Source: JAGVSR01 sp963786675
Lineage (GTDB): Bacteria; Pseudomonadota; Alphaproteobacteria; Rhizobiales; Hyphomicrobiaceae
Length of the DNA: 64,000 nucleotides
Assembly (NCBI GenBank): GCA_963786675.1
Contig: CAWAZY010000004.1
Location: forward strand, 372,001-436,000
Direction: 5' to 3'
The notes under the pieces are model-generated. The model was not told where the DNA came from, searched no databases, and worked only from the letters and a program-made list of their open reading frames with translations. A program made the translations under genes and the position numbers. Below, one piece after another: positions 39,370 to 48,224 of the stretch; position 1 is the first letter of the stretch; each line of letters starts with the position of its first letter.

Positions 39370-39512
39370 CCTGGCCCTCAAGGATCGTGCCTCGTGGCGA
39401 GGCGCTCTTGGCATTGCATCGCCGTTGGGTGAGATCAAGGCTTTCTTGACCGGGCATTTCCGATGGGGGCGGGCCGGGACAAACCGGAAGGCTTTACTGG
39501 GGATGGCGGTGC

Positions 39513-39545
39513 AAACAAAACGGGCGGACCCAACAGGCCCGCCCA
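39513..39545 (-). terminator. Terminator downstream of the DUF3108 gene
   Basis: GGGCGGACC (39522-39530) pairs with GGCCCGCCC (39536-39544) with one G-U pair. On the minus strand it is followed by GTTTTGTTTG. Confidence 0.65.
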
Positions 39546-39571
39546 TTGATCGATTTCTGCTTTATGCCGGT

Positions 39572-40471
39572 TTAGTCGACCAAGGCGATCTGCGCGCCGC
39601 CACCGGACTGGATGTCGATACGCGAGGCTTCGATGGTCACGTGTCCCGCGAGCGTCGGCAGAGCGACCCGGTAGGGCACCCAGAAGCCGGCGTTCGGCAC
39701 CGGCCGGAATGTAACTTCGATGCCGGAATCACCCGACAGGGCGGCTGTTTCCGCGTTGGCGCGGTACCCGCCCAATGGCGTGTATTTCACCCGGCAGACG
39801 AGCCCTTCGAAGGTTTCGCCCGTGGCATTCGAGGTCAACCGCTCGCGGCGCAACCCCACCAATGTCACGTCGAACCGCTGTTTGCCGTCAAACAATGCCA
39901 GTTTCTTGCCGCACGGACCTTTGTCCGAAGGCTGGCTGATTGCAACCAGGGCACTCAGAGGATCAACGACCGACTTCAGATGCGCAGCCTGAAGAGGAAC
40001 GAAATCCGGCGGGGTCACGGTCTGGGGCTGGGACGTCAGCTGCGTGACGGCATCGTTCGAGAAGCCCATGCGCACCAAGCCCGAACGTCCCGTCCCGCTG
40101 AATTCGAAGGCATAGCCAGAGGGCCGGATAGTCTTAGAATCGATGGTGCCCGCCGACCGGGTCACACCCTTCCAATGGAACGCGCCGAGGAGCGCGGAAA
40201 TCTCCACATCCGAACTGGCCACATAGGATTTGCCGGCCACGCGGCTCTCCGTGCGCACCTCACCAATTCCGAAGCCATTGAAAGATATGGCATAATTTCC
40301 TGAAATTTCAATTGGACCCTTGGCGCGGGCCGGATCAGCCTTGGCGCGATCAAAGAGGTCTAATCCTGCGCCAGCGCCGATCAGGGCCATGGCGGCTGCA
40401 CCGGCGGACATGGCCGCGGCGGCGAAGCGGAGTTTTTGCAGCCAAAAGCCACAATACGACGTACGCGACAT
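39572..40471 (-). CDS. DUF3108-domain exported protein
   Basis: A 299-residue protein with a hydrophobic N-terminal export signal (to about residue 45) and a DUF3108 domain: GNYAISFNGFGIGEVRTES, then FHWKGVTRSAGTIDS and CRVKYTPLGGYRA with a final all-beta region ending in QIALVD. DUF3108 proteins are periplasmic or outer-membrane-associated proteins of unknown function. An EcfG-type promoter lies 65 bases upstream of the start used here, so stress control is likely. A terminator follows. Confidence 0.82.
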   Translation of the reverse strand: MSRTSYCGFWLQKLRFAAAAMSAGAAAMALIGAGAGLDLFDRAKADPARAKGPIEISGNYAISFNGFGIGEVRTESRVAGKSYVASSDVEISALLGAFHWKGVTRSAGTIDSKTIRPSGYAFEFSGTGRSGLVRMGFSNDAVTQLTSQPQTVTPPDFVPLQAAHLKSVVDPLSALVAISQPSDKGPCGKKLALFDGKQRFDVTLVGLRRERLTSNATGETFEGLVCRVKYTPLGGYRANAETAALSGDSGIEVTFRPVPNAGFWVPYRVALPTLAGHVTIEASRIDIQSGGGAQIALVD

Positions 40472-40883
40472 GAACACACCACTCGAAGAACTCGACCACG
40501 CGACGGGAACACGCCGCACGCCGTACTGGTTAATGAACGCTCGAAATGAGACTTTGTTCCGGCATCAAGCTTGCCCGAGAGTGGTAAACAGTTCGCTTAC
40601 GCGCGAAAGACTATGGAACAGCGCCAATCGGGGCGTTCGGGCGGGGCGGCGTCGGGCGGGGCGACTTTGCCCTGTCCAGCTGTAGCCGTCGGCGCTGGCC
40701 GAGGCGTCGGGGCAGGCTTGACGCTCCCGCCGCGTCTCAGTATACGACTGCCATCGCCCCGCTGGTCATCCGGCGGGGCCGCTCATTTTTGGACATACCG
40801 CCCCGCTGCGGGCCCCGCTCTCACTAGGCTTTCGGGTCTTACCCGTGCCCCGTGTGACGCGCGCGTTTCAGGAGACACGACCC
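40472..40883. other. Divergent promoter region, DUF3108 gene and rpmB
   Basis: 412 bases. It contains the EcfG-type promoter for the leftward gene. A second GGAAC/CGTT pair on the plus strand (40615-40637) has only 14 bases between the elements and is not counted. The stretch 40630-40680 is very G-rich, with GGGGCG and GGGCGGGGCG repeats. The rpmB promoter should lie between about 40690 and 40870. Confidence 0.4.
40536..40560 (-). promoter_or_regulatory. EcfG-type stress promoter
   Basis: Minus strand GGAAC (40556-40560), 16-base spacer, CGTT (40536-40539), 65 bases upstream of the DUF3108 gene start at 40471. It matches the EcfG consensus fully. Confidence 0.7.
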
Positions 40884-41174
40884 ATGACCCGGCGTTGCGA
40901 ATTGACCGGCACGCTGCCTCTTTCCGGACAGCTCCGGAGCCATGCCGAGAACAAGACGAAGCGTAAGTTCCGTCCCAACCTCGTCAACGTCACGCTGCTC
41001 AGCGAGACGCTCGAGCGTCCGGTGAAGCTGCGCATCTGCGCGCACGCGCTGCGTTCGGTGGAGCACAACGGCGGCCTCGACACGTTCCTGCTCAAAGCCG
41101 GCGACGACCAGCTCTCGGAACAGTGCCAGAAGCTGAAGCGTGAGATCGTGAAGTCGAAGGCTGCCGCGGCCTAA
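40884..41174 (+). CDS. rpmB: 50S ribosomal protein L28
   Basis: A 96-residue L28 of the alphaproteobacterial type: RRCELTGTLPLSGQ, HAENKTKRKFRPNLVNVT, and LRSVEHNGGLDTFLLKA. AGGAG upstream of the ATG at 40884 sets the start, 13 codons inside the longest frame. A strong terminator follows, so it is monocistronic as in relatives. Confidence 0.96.
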   Translation: MTRRCELTGTLPLSGQLRSHAENKTKRKFRPNLVNVTLLSETLERPVKLRICAHALRSVEHNGGLDTFLLKAGDDQLSEQCQKLKREIVKSKAAAA

Positions 41175-41218
41175 CGCCTGCTGAGGCTGAGGCTGGCGCA
41201 CCCGGTGCGAAAAAATTT

Positions 41219-41252
41219 AGAGCGCGGACCGCTTGGCGGTCCGCGCTCTTTT
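41219..41252. terminator. Bidirectional terminator between rpmB and the phytase-like gene
   Basis: A perfect 12-bp stem (41221-41232 with 41236-41247) with a 3-base loop, flanked by A's on the left (41209-41218) and T's on the right (41249-41252), so it works for both convergent genes. Confidence 0.85.
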
Positions 41253-41279
41253 CATTCCATAGAGCTTCAATGATCGCCT

Positions 41280-42407
41280 TCAGCCGCTCTTCTGCGCGGT
41301 CTGTCCGGACGGCAGCGTGAACTGCAACAGGATCGTGCGTTGCAAGAACGGATTGAAATTGTCGTCGGACAGTAACGTCAGCACCACGGCGCCATCGGCG
41401 GCGGTATGGACGGCGAGACCTTCCATGTTGTCGATCTCCTGGCCGAGACCGGCTTCGATCAAGACCTCGCCATCGAGCACTGCACCCGGCGCGATTCTGT
41501 CCACTGGAATGCGCCGGACGCGCATGCGCACGCCGTCGAACACGCGATAGCGCCGCTCCAGGATCAGCACGTCGCCGCCTGGAAGTGTGGCCGCATCGGT
41601 GATCGAGAAATCATCGTGGCCGGCGACACTCAGCGGCTTGGCCGATGCGCCCTGCCAGAGCCAGCCCTGATGCCGCGCCGGCGACCCGCGTGCAGGTTCC
41701 GACAACGCAAGAATGGCGCCCTTGTAACGACCCTCGGAAAGAACAGTCACCGATTCCAAGCCATCGCGGCCATGCCGTAGAAGCTCTTTCGGCATCGTCA
41801 GGTAGGACCGCGGCGGCTGCAGGCCCGCCTTTGTCACCGGAAACCGTCCGACCCGGTGATTGGCCTCGAACGAGATCAAGACCTCACCGCCCGAGAGGGA
41901 TCCCTTGGCAAGCGTCAGCCCCTCCGCGTCCCGATCACGGGCGCGCGTCAGGGCCTTTCCATTGCGCGCAGCGATCGGGCCGAGGATTGCGTCGCTCAGG
42001 CCCGAAGGGGCCGTGCCGTCGTACGCCACTTGCGCACGCATCCACACCCCGGCATCAGACACCGCCAGCAATTCGCGGCCGCCCGCGCCCATCATCAGGC
42101 CAGACCAGCCGCCGAAGTTCTCCGATGGCGAGGTGAGGACGAGGCCGCCGCGCCACTCGAGCCGGCCATGGCGCGTGGCGCCGGACGTGAGCTTGTCGAA
42201 CGACGTGATCTTGGTGGCGCGCACCGTGACGGGTCCGGTTGCCAGACCTTTTATCGAGGGCTTCATGGCGGCCCACGCCATGCTGCCGGTCACCACGAGC
42301 AGCACCAACGCACAGGCCAGACGCAACGCGCCCGCGAGCGGTGCCTGATGCAGAGGCACAAAATGCTGGGGCATGGGCTCGCTCACACTGTTCGTCCTTG
42401 TCTTCAT
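41280..42407 (-). CDS. Phytase-like / esterase-like exported protein
   Basis: About 375 residues with an N-terminal hydrophobic signal (LRLACALVLLVVTGSMAWA) and a beta-propeller-like domain of the 'esterase-like activity of phytase' family. Visible elements are WSGLMMGAGGRELLAVSDAG, RDRDAEGLTLAKG, FEANHRVGRF, ILERRYRVFDGVRMRVRRI and the final DNMEGLAVH with LLSDDNFNPFLQRTILLQF. The substrate is not established for the family. The open frame reaches a TTG at 42449 overlapping the XRE gene stop; the ATG at 42407 or 42374 is more likely. Confidence 0.8.
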   Translation of the reverse strand: MKTRTNSVSEPMPQHFVPLHQAPLAGALRLACALVLLVVTGSMAWAAMKPSIKGLATGPVTVRATKITSFDKLTSGATRHGRLEWRGGLVLTSPSENFGGWSGLMMGAGGRELLAVSDAGVWMRAQVAYDGTAPSGLSDAILGPIAARNGKALTRARDRDAEGLTLAKGSLSGGEVLISFEANHRVGRFPVTKAGLQPPRSYLTMPKELLRHGRDGLESVTVLSEGRYKGAILALSEPARGSPARHQGWLWQGASAKPLSVAGHDDFSITDAATLPGGDVLILERRYRVFDGVRMRVRRIPVDRIAPGAVLDGEVLIEAGLGQEIDNMEGLAVHTAADGAVVLTLLSDDNFNPFLQRTILLQFTLPSGQTAQKSG

Positions 42408-42445
42408 GGCGCGCTGTGCGGCCCACCATGCGGCGCGACGGGCGC

Positions 42446-43210
42446 TCAAAACCCCATGAGTACGGCAAATGGCTCGTCGAGCGTACGCTTCAAGAGGGTG
42501 CGATACCGCGCGAAGTCTGGCTGTCCCTGGGAGACACGGCCAAAGTGAGGCGCAAGCCCCGGCATGATGGGCGCCAGGACGATGGGCGCAGCGACCGGCG
42601 TCAATTGTGCGCCGCGACCGGAATGCAGCGTGGCGAGGATTCCGTGCAGCGCACCTTCGCTGGTCGGCCGCGACAGGATGGCGAGCCGCTGTTGCCCATG
42701 GCGGTTGGTGACGAGGTAGATGTGTCCGGTCTGGGAGGGCATGGCGACGAAGCCGTGCTGGGTGTAGGCGCCATCGATCCGCTCCGCCTCGCGGAAGGCC
42801 AGACAGGCCGTCGCGTCATCCCACCGGATGTCCGTGCGGTAAGCGGAAATGGCGGATCGCTCGCCGAACGACGGCATCAGCGTGAGATAGCTGCCCTCCA
42901 GCCATGCCACCGAAGGCCGTGCGTAATTTCCCAATTCATCCGGCGCGATGGCACGGGGCAGGGCGTCGCTGCGGTTGACGGTGGCGGTGGCGCGGCCTGG
43001 CCGCAGGGAAACCCCCAGGGCCTCCTCCAGCCGAACCAGCGTGGCCAGCGTGAACGTCCGGCGGCCAGATAAAACCTTTTCCAGCGTCGACACGCTGATG
43101 CGCGCTTCGTCGGCGAGACGCTGCCGGGACATGCGCCGGCGGGCAAGCTCTTCCCGGATGCGGGATATGATGCCTGCGATGTCGTCAGCGGACAGGGTAC
43201 GGTCGGACAT
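42446..43210 (-). CDS. XRE-type helix-turn-helix regulator
   Basis: A 254-residue protein. Residues about 10-75 form a lambda-repressor-type HTH domain (ISRIREELARRRMSRQRLADEARISVSTLEKVLSGRR, cut here in two helices around RQRLADEA and VSTLEKVL). The C-terminal about 170 residues form a mixed alpha/beta ligand-type domain with no motif I can name. It probably regulates itself or the phytase-like gene downstream, whose frame abuts its stop. The ATG at 43210 gives a sensible start. Confidence 0.8.
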   Translation of the reverse strand: MSDRTLSADDIAGIISRIREELARRRMSRQRLADEARISVSTLEKVLSGRRTFTLATLVRLEEALGVSLRPGRATATVNRSDALPRAIAPDELGNYARPSVAWLEGSYLTLMPSFGERSAISAYRTDIRWDDATACLAFREAERIDGAYTQHGFVAMPSQTGHIYLVTNRHGQQRLAILSRPTSEGALHGILATLHSGRGAQLTPVAAPIVLAPIMPGLAPHFGRVSQGQPDFARYRTLLKRTLDEPFAVLMGF

Positions 43211-43380
43211 ACGGGGGATTAGAACCTGACAATTGCGGCCCTTGGATGCCTCACATATCCGCACATGCGGATCGGCGGCAAGTCAAATCCCCAACGTCCA
43301 CCAAGGATGGTTTCCCGATGTCCCTGCAGCATGGCCTGGCAGAACGGTCCGGCGCGCGCCCGTCCTTGACCGCCAAGGTC

Positions 43381-43656
43381 TCAGCTGACCGGTTCACCTG
43401 GCGCGTAGGTCGCCAATGCCAGCGCATGGATCCCGCCGCTCAATTCCTCGGCAATCAATCCGTTGACCATCCGGTGGCGTTGCAGACGCGACTGCCCGGC
43501 AAACAGCGGCGACACGACCAGAACCCGGAAATGGCTTTCACCCGTGCCGGGAGACGAGCGGTGGCCAGCGTGTTTTTCGCTCTCGTTGACGACATCGAGG
43601 CGGTCGGGCTGCAATCCAACCATGAGTTTTTCGCGAATACGATTTTCCATCGACAT
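43381..43656 (-). CDS. bolA: BolA-family protein
   Basis: A 91-residue BolA-like protein: IREKLMVGLQPDRLDVVNESEKHAGH, then ESHFRVLVVSPLFAGQSRLQRHRMVNGLIAEEL, with the conserved His in HAGH and HRMVN. BolA proteins bind [2Fe-2S] clusters together with monothiol glutaredoxins and affect iron metabolism and morphology. It is divergent from the J-domain gene, as in many Hyphomicrobiales. Confidence 0.94.
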   Translation of the reverse strand: MSMENRIREKLMVGLQPDRLDVVNESEKHAGHRSSPGTGESHFRVLVVSPLFAGQSRLQRHRMVNGLIAEELSGGIHALALATYAPGEPVS

Positions 43657-43799
43657 TTAACCGGCTCTCGATCTTTCTTGGTCCAAAATCGTCCACAGAC
43701 ACGGACTACACCAGACGCCCTATGGTAGCGAAGTCACGCGGCGCCTTTCGCGCGTCACTCGGCTTGTGCGGCCCCCGTTAGATGATCATACTTAGCGCC

Positions 43800-44442
43800 A
43801 TGAAGCTCGAACTCGAAATACTTCGATAGCATCCGCGTCGGACCCAAACGGTCCCGCGAGGAAGAAAAGCGCTCGGGCGGACCGCGGTGCCAGCGCAAGG
43901 GCTGCGACCAGCCTGCGACACATCGCGCGCCGAAGGGCCGGGGCCGCGACGGCGAATACTTCAGTTTCTGCGTCGATCACGTGCGCGAGTACAACGCGAC
44001 CTATAATTATTTCGACGGCATGTCGGACATGGAAGTCGCCGACTTCCAAAAGGACGCCCTGACAGGCCATCGGCCGACGTGGAAGATGGGTGCCAATTCG
44101 TGGGCGCACGGAACAAAATCCGGCCGGCCCGAAGAACCCGGCGCCGGCGCCGAAGATGGCCCGCCGCCGACTAACGACTCGGGCGCGTTCTTTGCCTGGC
44201 GGGCCCGCCAATCCCGTGCTGAACCGGTTGAAAACCGCCGCCAATTGCGACCCTTGGAAAAGAAGGCGCTGCTAACCCTTGGGCTGAAGCACGGCGCCGG
44301 CAAGGACATCATCAAGGCGCGCTTCAAGGAACTGGTAAAACTCCACCACCCCGACGCGAACGGCGGCGATACGCGCTCCGAGGAGAAGTTGCGCGAGATC
44401 ATTCAAGCCTATAATTACCTGAAACAGGCCGGTCTCGTCTGA
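43800..44442 (+). CDS. J-domain protein (frameshifted near its start in this sequence)
   Basis: 213 residues once one base is removed near 43809, where the start ATG-AAG-CTC is out of frame with NSKYFDSIRVGPKRS. The middle section has Cys and His pairs (GPRCQRKGCDQPATHRAPKGRGRDGEYFSFCVDHVREYN in broken form: CQRKGC and FCVDH), suggesting metal binding. The C-terminus is a J domain with LKHGAGKDIIKARF and the HHPDAN motif, so it should stimulate a DnaK-type ATPase. It lies between bolA and cobS, a conserved position in the order. Confidence 0.87.
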
Positions 44443-44583
44443 TCGTGCGCGCTTGGGTCCCCGAGCGGCCACGGGCGCGAGCCTCTAAAGCTTGGCGCTA
44501 GGCCGCGCCCATCCGGCACGCGTCGCATGATCCGCAAGGGCATCGCCGCGCGTTAGCCTTGCATCGCCCCTGAAGGACATTCC

Positions 44584-45589
44584 ATGCGCGCGCCGACGAC
44601 CCAGGCAACTTCCAAGGACATCGCTGGCCTGCCCGACATGAAGGTGTCGGTCCGCCAGCTCTTCGGCATTGAAACCGACATGGAAGTGCCGGCCTATTCC
44701 AAGGCCGAAGAACATGTGCCCGACCTCGACCCCGACTATCTCTTCAATCGCGACGTGACGCTGGCGATCCTCGCGGGCTTCAAGCACAACCGCCGCGTGA
44801 TGGTGCAGGGCTACCACGGCACCGGTAAGTCCACCCATATCGAGCAAGTGGCCGCGCGGCTCAACTGGCCGTGCATTCGCGTCAATCTCGACAGCCACGT
44901 CAGCCGTATCGATCTCGTCGGCAAGGATGCCATCGTCCTCAAGGACGGCAAGCAGGTCACCGAGTTCCGCGAAGGCATACTCCCCTACTGCCTGCGGTCC
45001 AACACGGCACTCTGCTTCGACGAATATGATGCTGGCCGCCCGGATGTGATGTTCGTCATTCAGCGCGTGCTGGAAGTGTCGGGCAAGCTGACGCTGCTCG
45101 ACCAGTCGAAGGTCATCAAACCGCATCCGGCCTTTCCGGCTGTTCGCCACGACGAACACCATCGGTCTGGGCGATACGTCCGGCCTCTATCACGGTACGC
45201 AGCAGATCAACCAAGGTCAGATGGACCGCTGGTCGATCGTCACGACGCTCAACTATCTGCCCCACGATGACGAGGTGAAGATCGTCCTCTCCAAGGTCAA
45301 GTCGTTCGCCAAGTCGGAAGCCAAGCGCAAGCAGGTGGGCGCGATGGTGCGCGTGGCCGACCTGACGCGTTCGGCCTTCATCAACGGGGACCTCTCCACC
45401 GTCATGAGCCCGCGCACGGTTATCACCTGGGCCGAAAACGCGGATATTTTCGGCGACATTGGTTTTGCCTTCCGGGTCACGTTCCTCAACAAGTGCGATG
45501 AACTCGAACGGCCACTGGTCGCCGAGTTCTATCAGCGCGCCTTCGGCGAAGAACTCCCCGAGAGCGCGGCGAATGTCGCGCTGAGCTAG
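44584..45589 (+). CDS. cobS: Cobaltochelatase subunit CobS (frameshifted in this sequence)
   Basis: The AAA+ ATPase subunit of the aerobic cobalt chelatase CobN-CobS-CobT, which inserts cobalt into hydrogenobyrinic acid a,c-diamide. Motifs are QGYHGTGKSTHIEQVAARL (Walker A), ALCFDEYDAGRPDVMF (Walker B), and after the break TNTIGLGDTSGLYHGTQQIN with sensor Asn. After KVIKPHPAF the frame is lost by an extra T in 45133-45135; removing it gives 334 residues, the family size. AAGGA lies six bases before the ATG at 44584. Confidence 0.94.
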
Positions 45590-45602
45590 AAGGCCGGGCA
45601 CG

Positions 45603-46265
45603 ATGCAGCCAGCGTCCGCCGCACATGCGCGATACGACGAGTGGCTCACCTACATTTTCGGCCGCGCGGCCGAGGACGACGATCCGTTCAGCATGGATTG
45701 GAGTTTTGCGGCTACGCCTGTCGAGGTGGCCGACTTGATGAGGTCCACTTTTTTGCATTCGGGCAGAGATCTTATGGCCTACTCGGACCGGCAGGTGTCG
45801 CTTGGGCTGCAGGCCTTGCTGTTTGGCAACTATGCCGGCTTCGCGCATGCCGTGGCGGGCGCGGATGTCAATGACGCGCTCAAATCCGAAGTCGTGAAAT
45901 CGCTGTTGCCGCTCTACAAGGATTGTCTTGCAAAGCGCTGTCCGCCGGTTCTCGGGCACCGCAACGAAAGTGCTGGCAATCCGCTGGAATTCGTCACCTA
46001 CATGTTTTGGGATGTCAGTCCCTTCGATGTGATGGCATTCCGTACGCCATCTTGCACTGAAGCCCTTGTAGAGGTGTTGACGGCGGCGCTTCGATTGCCG
46101 AACGATGCCTGCGTCGAGAGCGCGCTGCATGGCCTTGGCCATTTTCCGCGACAGCTTCGTCACCGTGCCGAGACCGCGATTGACGATTGGCTATCGGAAA
46201 CGCCGGCCGTACGATCCGAACTGTTATCCTACGCCCGTGCGGCAAGATCGGGATGCATCCAGTGA
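45603..46265 (+). CDS. Unknown protein inserted between cobS and cobT
   Basis: A 220-residue soluble protein I do not recognise, rich in Ala, Leu and Asp, mostly helical in character, without signal peptide or membrane segment. Phrases such as MDWSFAATPVEVADLMRSTF and NPLEFVTYMFWDVSPFDVMAF give no family. It begins 13 bases after the cobS stop and overlaps the start of cobT by about 13 bases, so it is translated in the cob operon. Relatives normally have cobS and cobT adjacent or separated by other small genes. Confidence 0.7.
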   Translation: MQPASAAHARYDEWLTYIFGRAAEDDDPFSMDWSFAATPVEVADLMRSTFLHSGRDLMAYSDRQVSLGLQALLFGNYAGFAHAVAGADVNDALKSEVVKSLLPLYKDCLAKRCPPVLGHRNESAGNPLEFVTYMFWDVSPFDVMAFRTPSCTEALVEVLTAALRLPNDACVESALHGLGHFPRQLRHRAETAIDDWLSETPAVRSELLSYARAARSGCIQ

Positions 46266-48149
46266 GCCCTCCTCCCAAACGCCGGGAATCTCCATCCGAA
46301 CCGCTGAAGCGGGTCATCGGGCTGACGGTGCGAGCGGTCGCGGGCGACGATGAGGTCAACGTCGATTTCGCTCCCGGCAGGCCGCAGATCGAAGGCCATC
46401 ACGTTCAGTTGCCGGAGCCGGCGCGCGTCCCTACAGCCCGTGAGATCGCTGTCGTGCGTGGCTGGGCTGATAGCTTGGCGCTGACCCTTGCCTGCCATGA
46501 CACAAAGCTCCACCAGAAACTGGCTCCAGCCACGGGCGATGCACGCGCCGTCTACGAAGCCATGGAGCGCGCGCGTGTGGAAGCAATCGGCGCGAACCGC
46601 ATGGACGGCATGGCCGACAACCTCGCCGCCAAGTGCGAAGAGCAGTACGCGCATGGCCGCTTCGCCAATGTCTCCTCGCGGGAGGAAGCCCCGCTCGAAG
46701 AGGCGCTGGCCCTGATCATGCGCGAACGGCTCACCGGCCGCCCCCCGCCGGCCTCGGCCAAGGCACTGACGGATGTGTGGCGTCCCGTTCTCGAAACACG
46801 CTGCGGCAAGACCTTGAAGCAGCTGGCCGCCAAGTCGAACGATCAGGAGGCCTTCGGGCGTCTGGTGCGCGAATTGCTGCGCACGCTGGAAATGGCCGAC
46901 AAGCCACAGGACGGCGAACGGGACGAAAGCGAAGACGAGCAGGAACAGAACCCCGACGGCGGAGACCAGGATACGGAAGGCGAGGAAGAGACCAACCAGG
47001 GCGAACAGGACGCCGGCCAGGATCGCGACACCGAGGGTCAGGAAGGCGACACCACCGAGGCCTCCGACGCTGGCGAGATGCAGGACATCGACAGCGATTC
47101 CGAAGGCGAAGCGGAAAGCGACACCGCCGAACCATGGCGCCCCAACCTCTCTGTTCTCGATGCGCCGGAACACTTCGGCTACAAAATTTTCTCAACCGAG
47201 ACGGATGAAGTCGTCGAAGCCGAGAAGCTCTCCACGCCTGAAGAACTCGATCGGCTGCGCGCTTTCCTCGATAAGGAGCTGCGCGTTCTGGCTTCAACCG
47301 TGTCGCGGCTGGCGAACCGGCTGCAGCGGCGGCTGCTCGCCAAGCAGAACCGCGCCTGGGATTTCGACTTGGAGGAAGGCGCACTCGACCCCGCCCGCTT
47401 GACGCGTATCATCATTGATCCGATGCACGCGCTGTCGTTCATGCGGGAACGCGACACCGATTTCCGCGACACCGTTGTGACGCTCCTGATCGACAATTCC
47501 GGTTCCATGCGGGGCCGCCCGATCATGGTCGCCGCCTGCTGCGCCGATATTCTTGCGCGCACCCTGGAGCGCTGCGGCGTCAAGGTGGAGATCCTCGGCT
47601 TCACCACCAAGGCGTGGAAGGGCGGCGAAGCGCGCGAGCGCTGGCTTGGGCGCGGGCAAGCCCCCCAACCCGGGACGTCTCAACGACCTGCGCCACATCA
47701 TCTACAAGACCGCCGATGCGCCGTGGCGCCGGGCCAAACGCTCACTTGCACTCATGATGCGCGAGGGCCTGCTGAAGGAAAACATCGACGGCGAGGCGCT
47801 GACGTGGGCCCATGCGCGATTGCTCGCCCGGCCAGAACAGCGTCGCATCCTGATGATGATCTCGGATGGCGCGCCGGTCGACGATTCCACGTTGTCGGTG
47901 AACTCCGGCAGCTACCTCGAGCACCACCTGCGTCAGGTCATCCACGAAATCGAGACCCGCTCGCCGGTGGAGCTGATCGCCATCGGCATCGGCCACGACG
48001 TGACGCGGTATTATCGCCGCGCGGTAACGATCACCGACGCCAGCGAACTGGCCGGCGCCATGACTGATAAGCTGGTCGAGCTCTTCGAGGAAAAGGACGC
48101 CTCACCTGCGAAATCAACCGAGCGGCGAAAGTCGCGCGCGATTCACTAG
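46253..48149 (+). CDS. cobT: Cobaltochelatase subunit CobT (frameshifted in this sequence)
   Basis: The third cobaltochelatase subunit. The N-terminal half is conserved (RVIGLTVRAVAGDDEVNVDF), a long acidic Glu/Asp/Gln stretch covers about residues 225-295, and a C-terminal von Willebrand A domain has the metal-ion site LLIDNSGSMRGRP. After ERWLG the frame is lost by one extra G in 47648-47650 and continues AGKPPNPGRLNDLRH to the stop at 48149, with MMISDGAPVDDSTL completing the site. The corrected length is 631 residues, typical for CobT. The start at 46253 overlaps the preceding gene; a GTG at 46262 is an alternative. Confidence 0.94.
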
Positions 48150-48224
48150 CGGCGAGATAGCTGGCAGCACTTCGCCCGCCCGCCCGCGTGATGGCCGGTC
48201 TGAAAAGCTATCCGGGATGGCACG

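Noticed and set aside
36391..39432. A 1013-codon open frame on the plus strand, opposite the helicase gene
   Set aside because: It mirrors the helicase frame in GC-rich DNA, has no ribosome site or domain, and the helicase on the other strand carries clear motifs.
40615..40637. GGAAC ... CGTT upstream of rpmB
   Set aside because: Spacer is 14 bases and the gene is a ribosomal protein gene, so it is not a good EcfG candidate.
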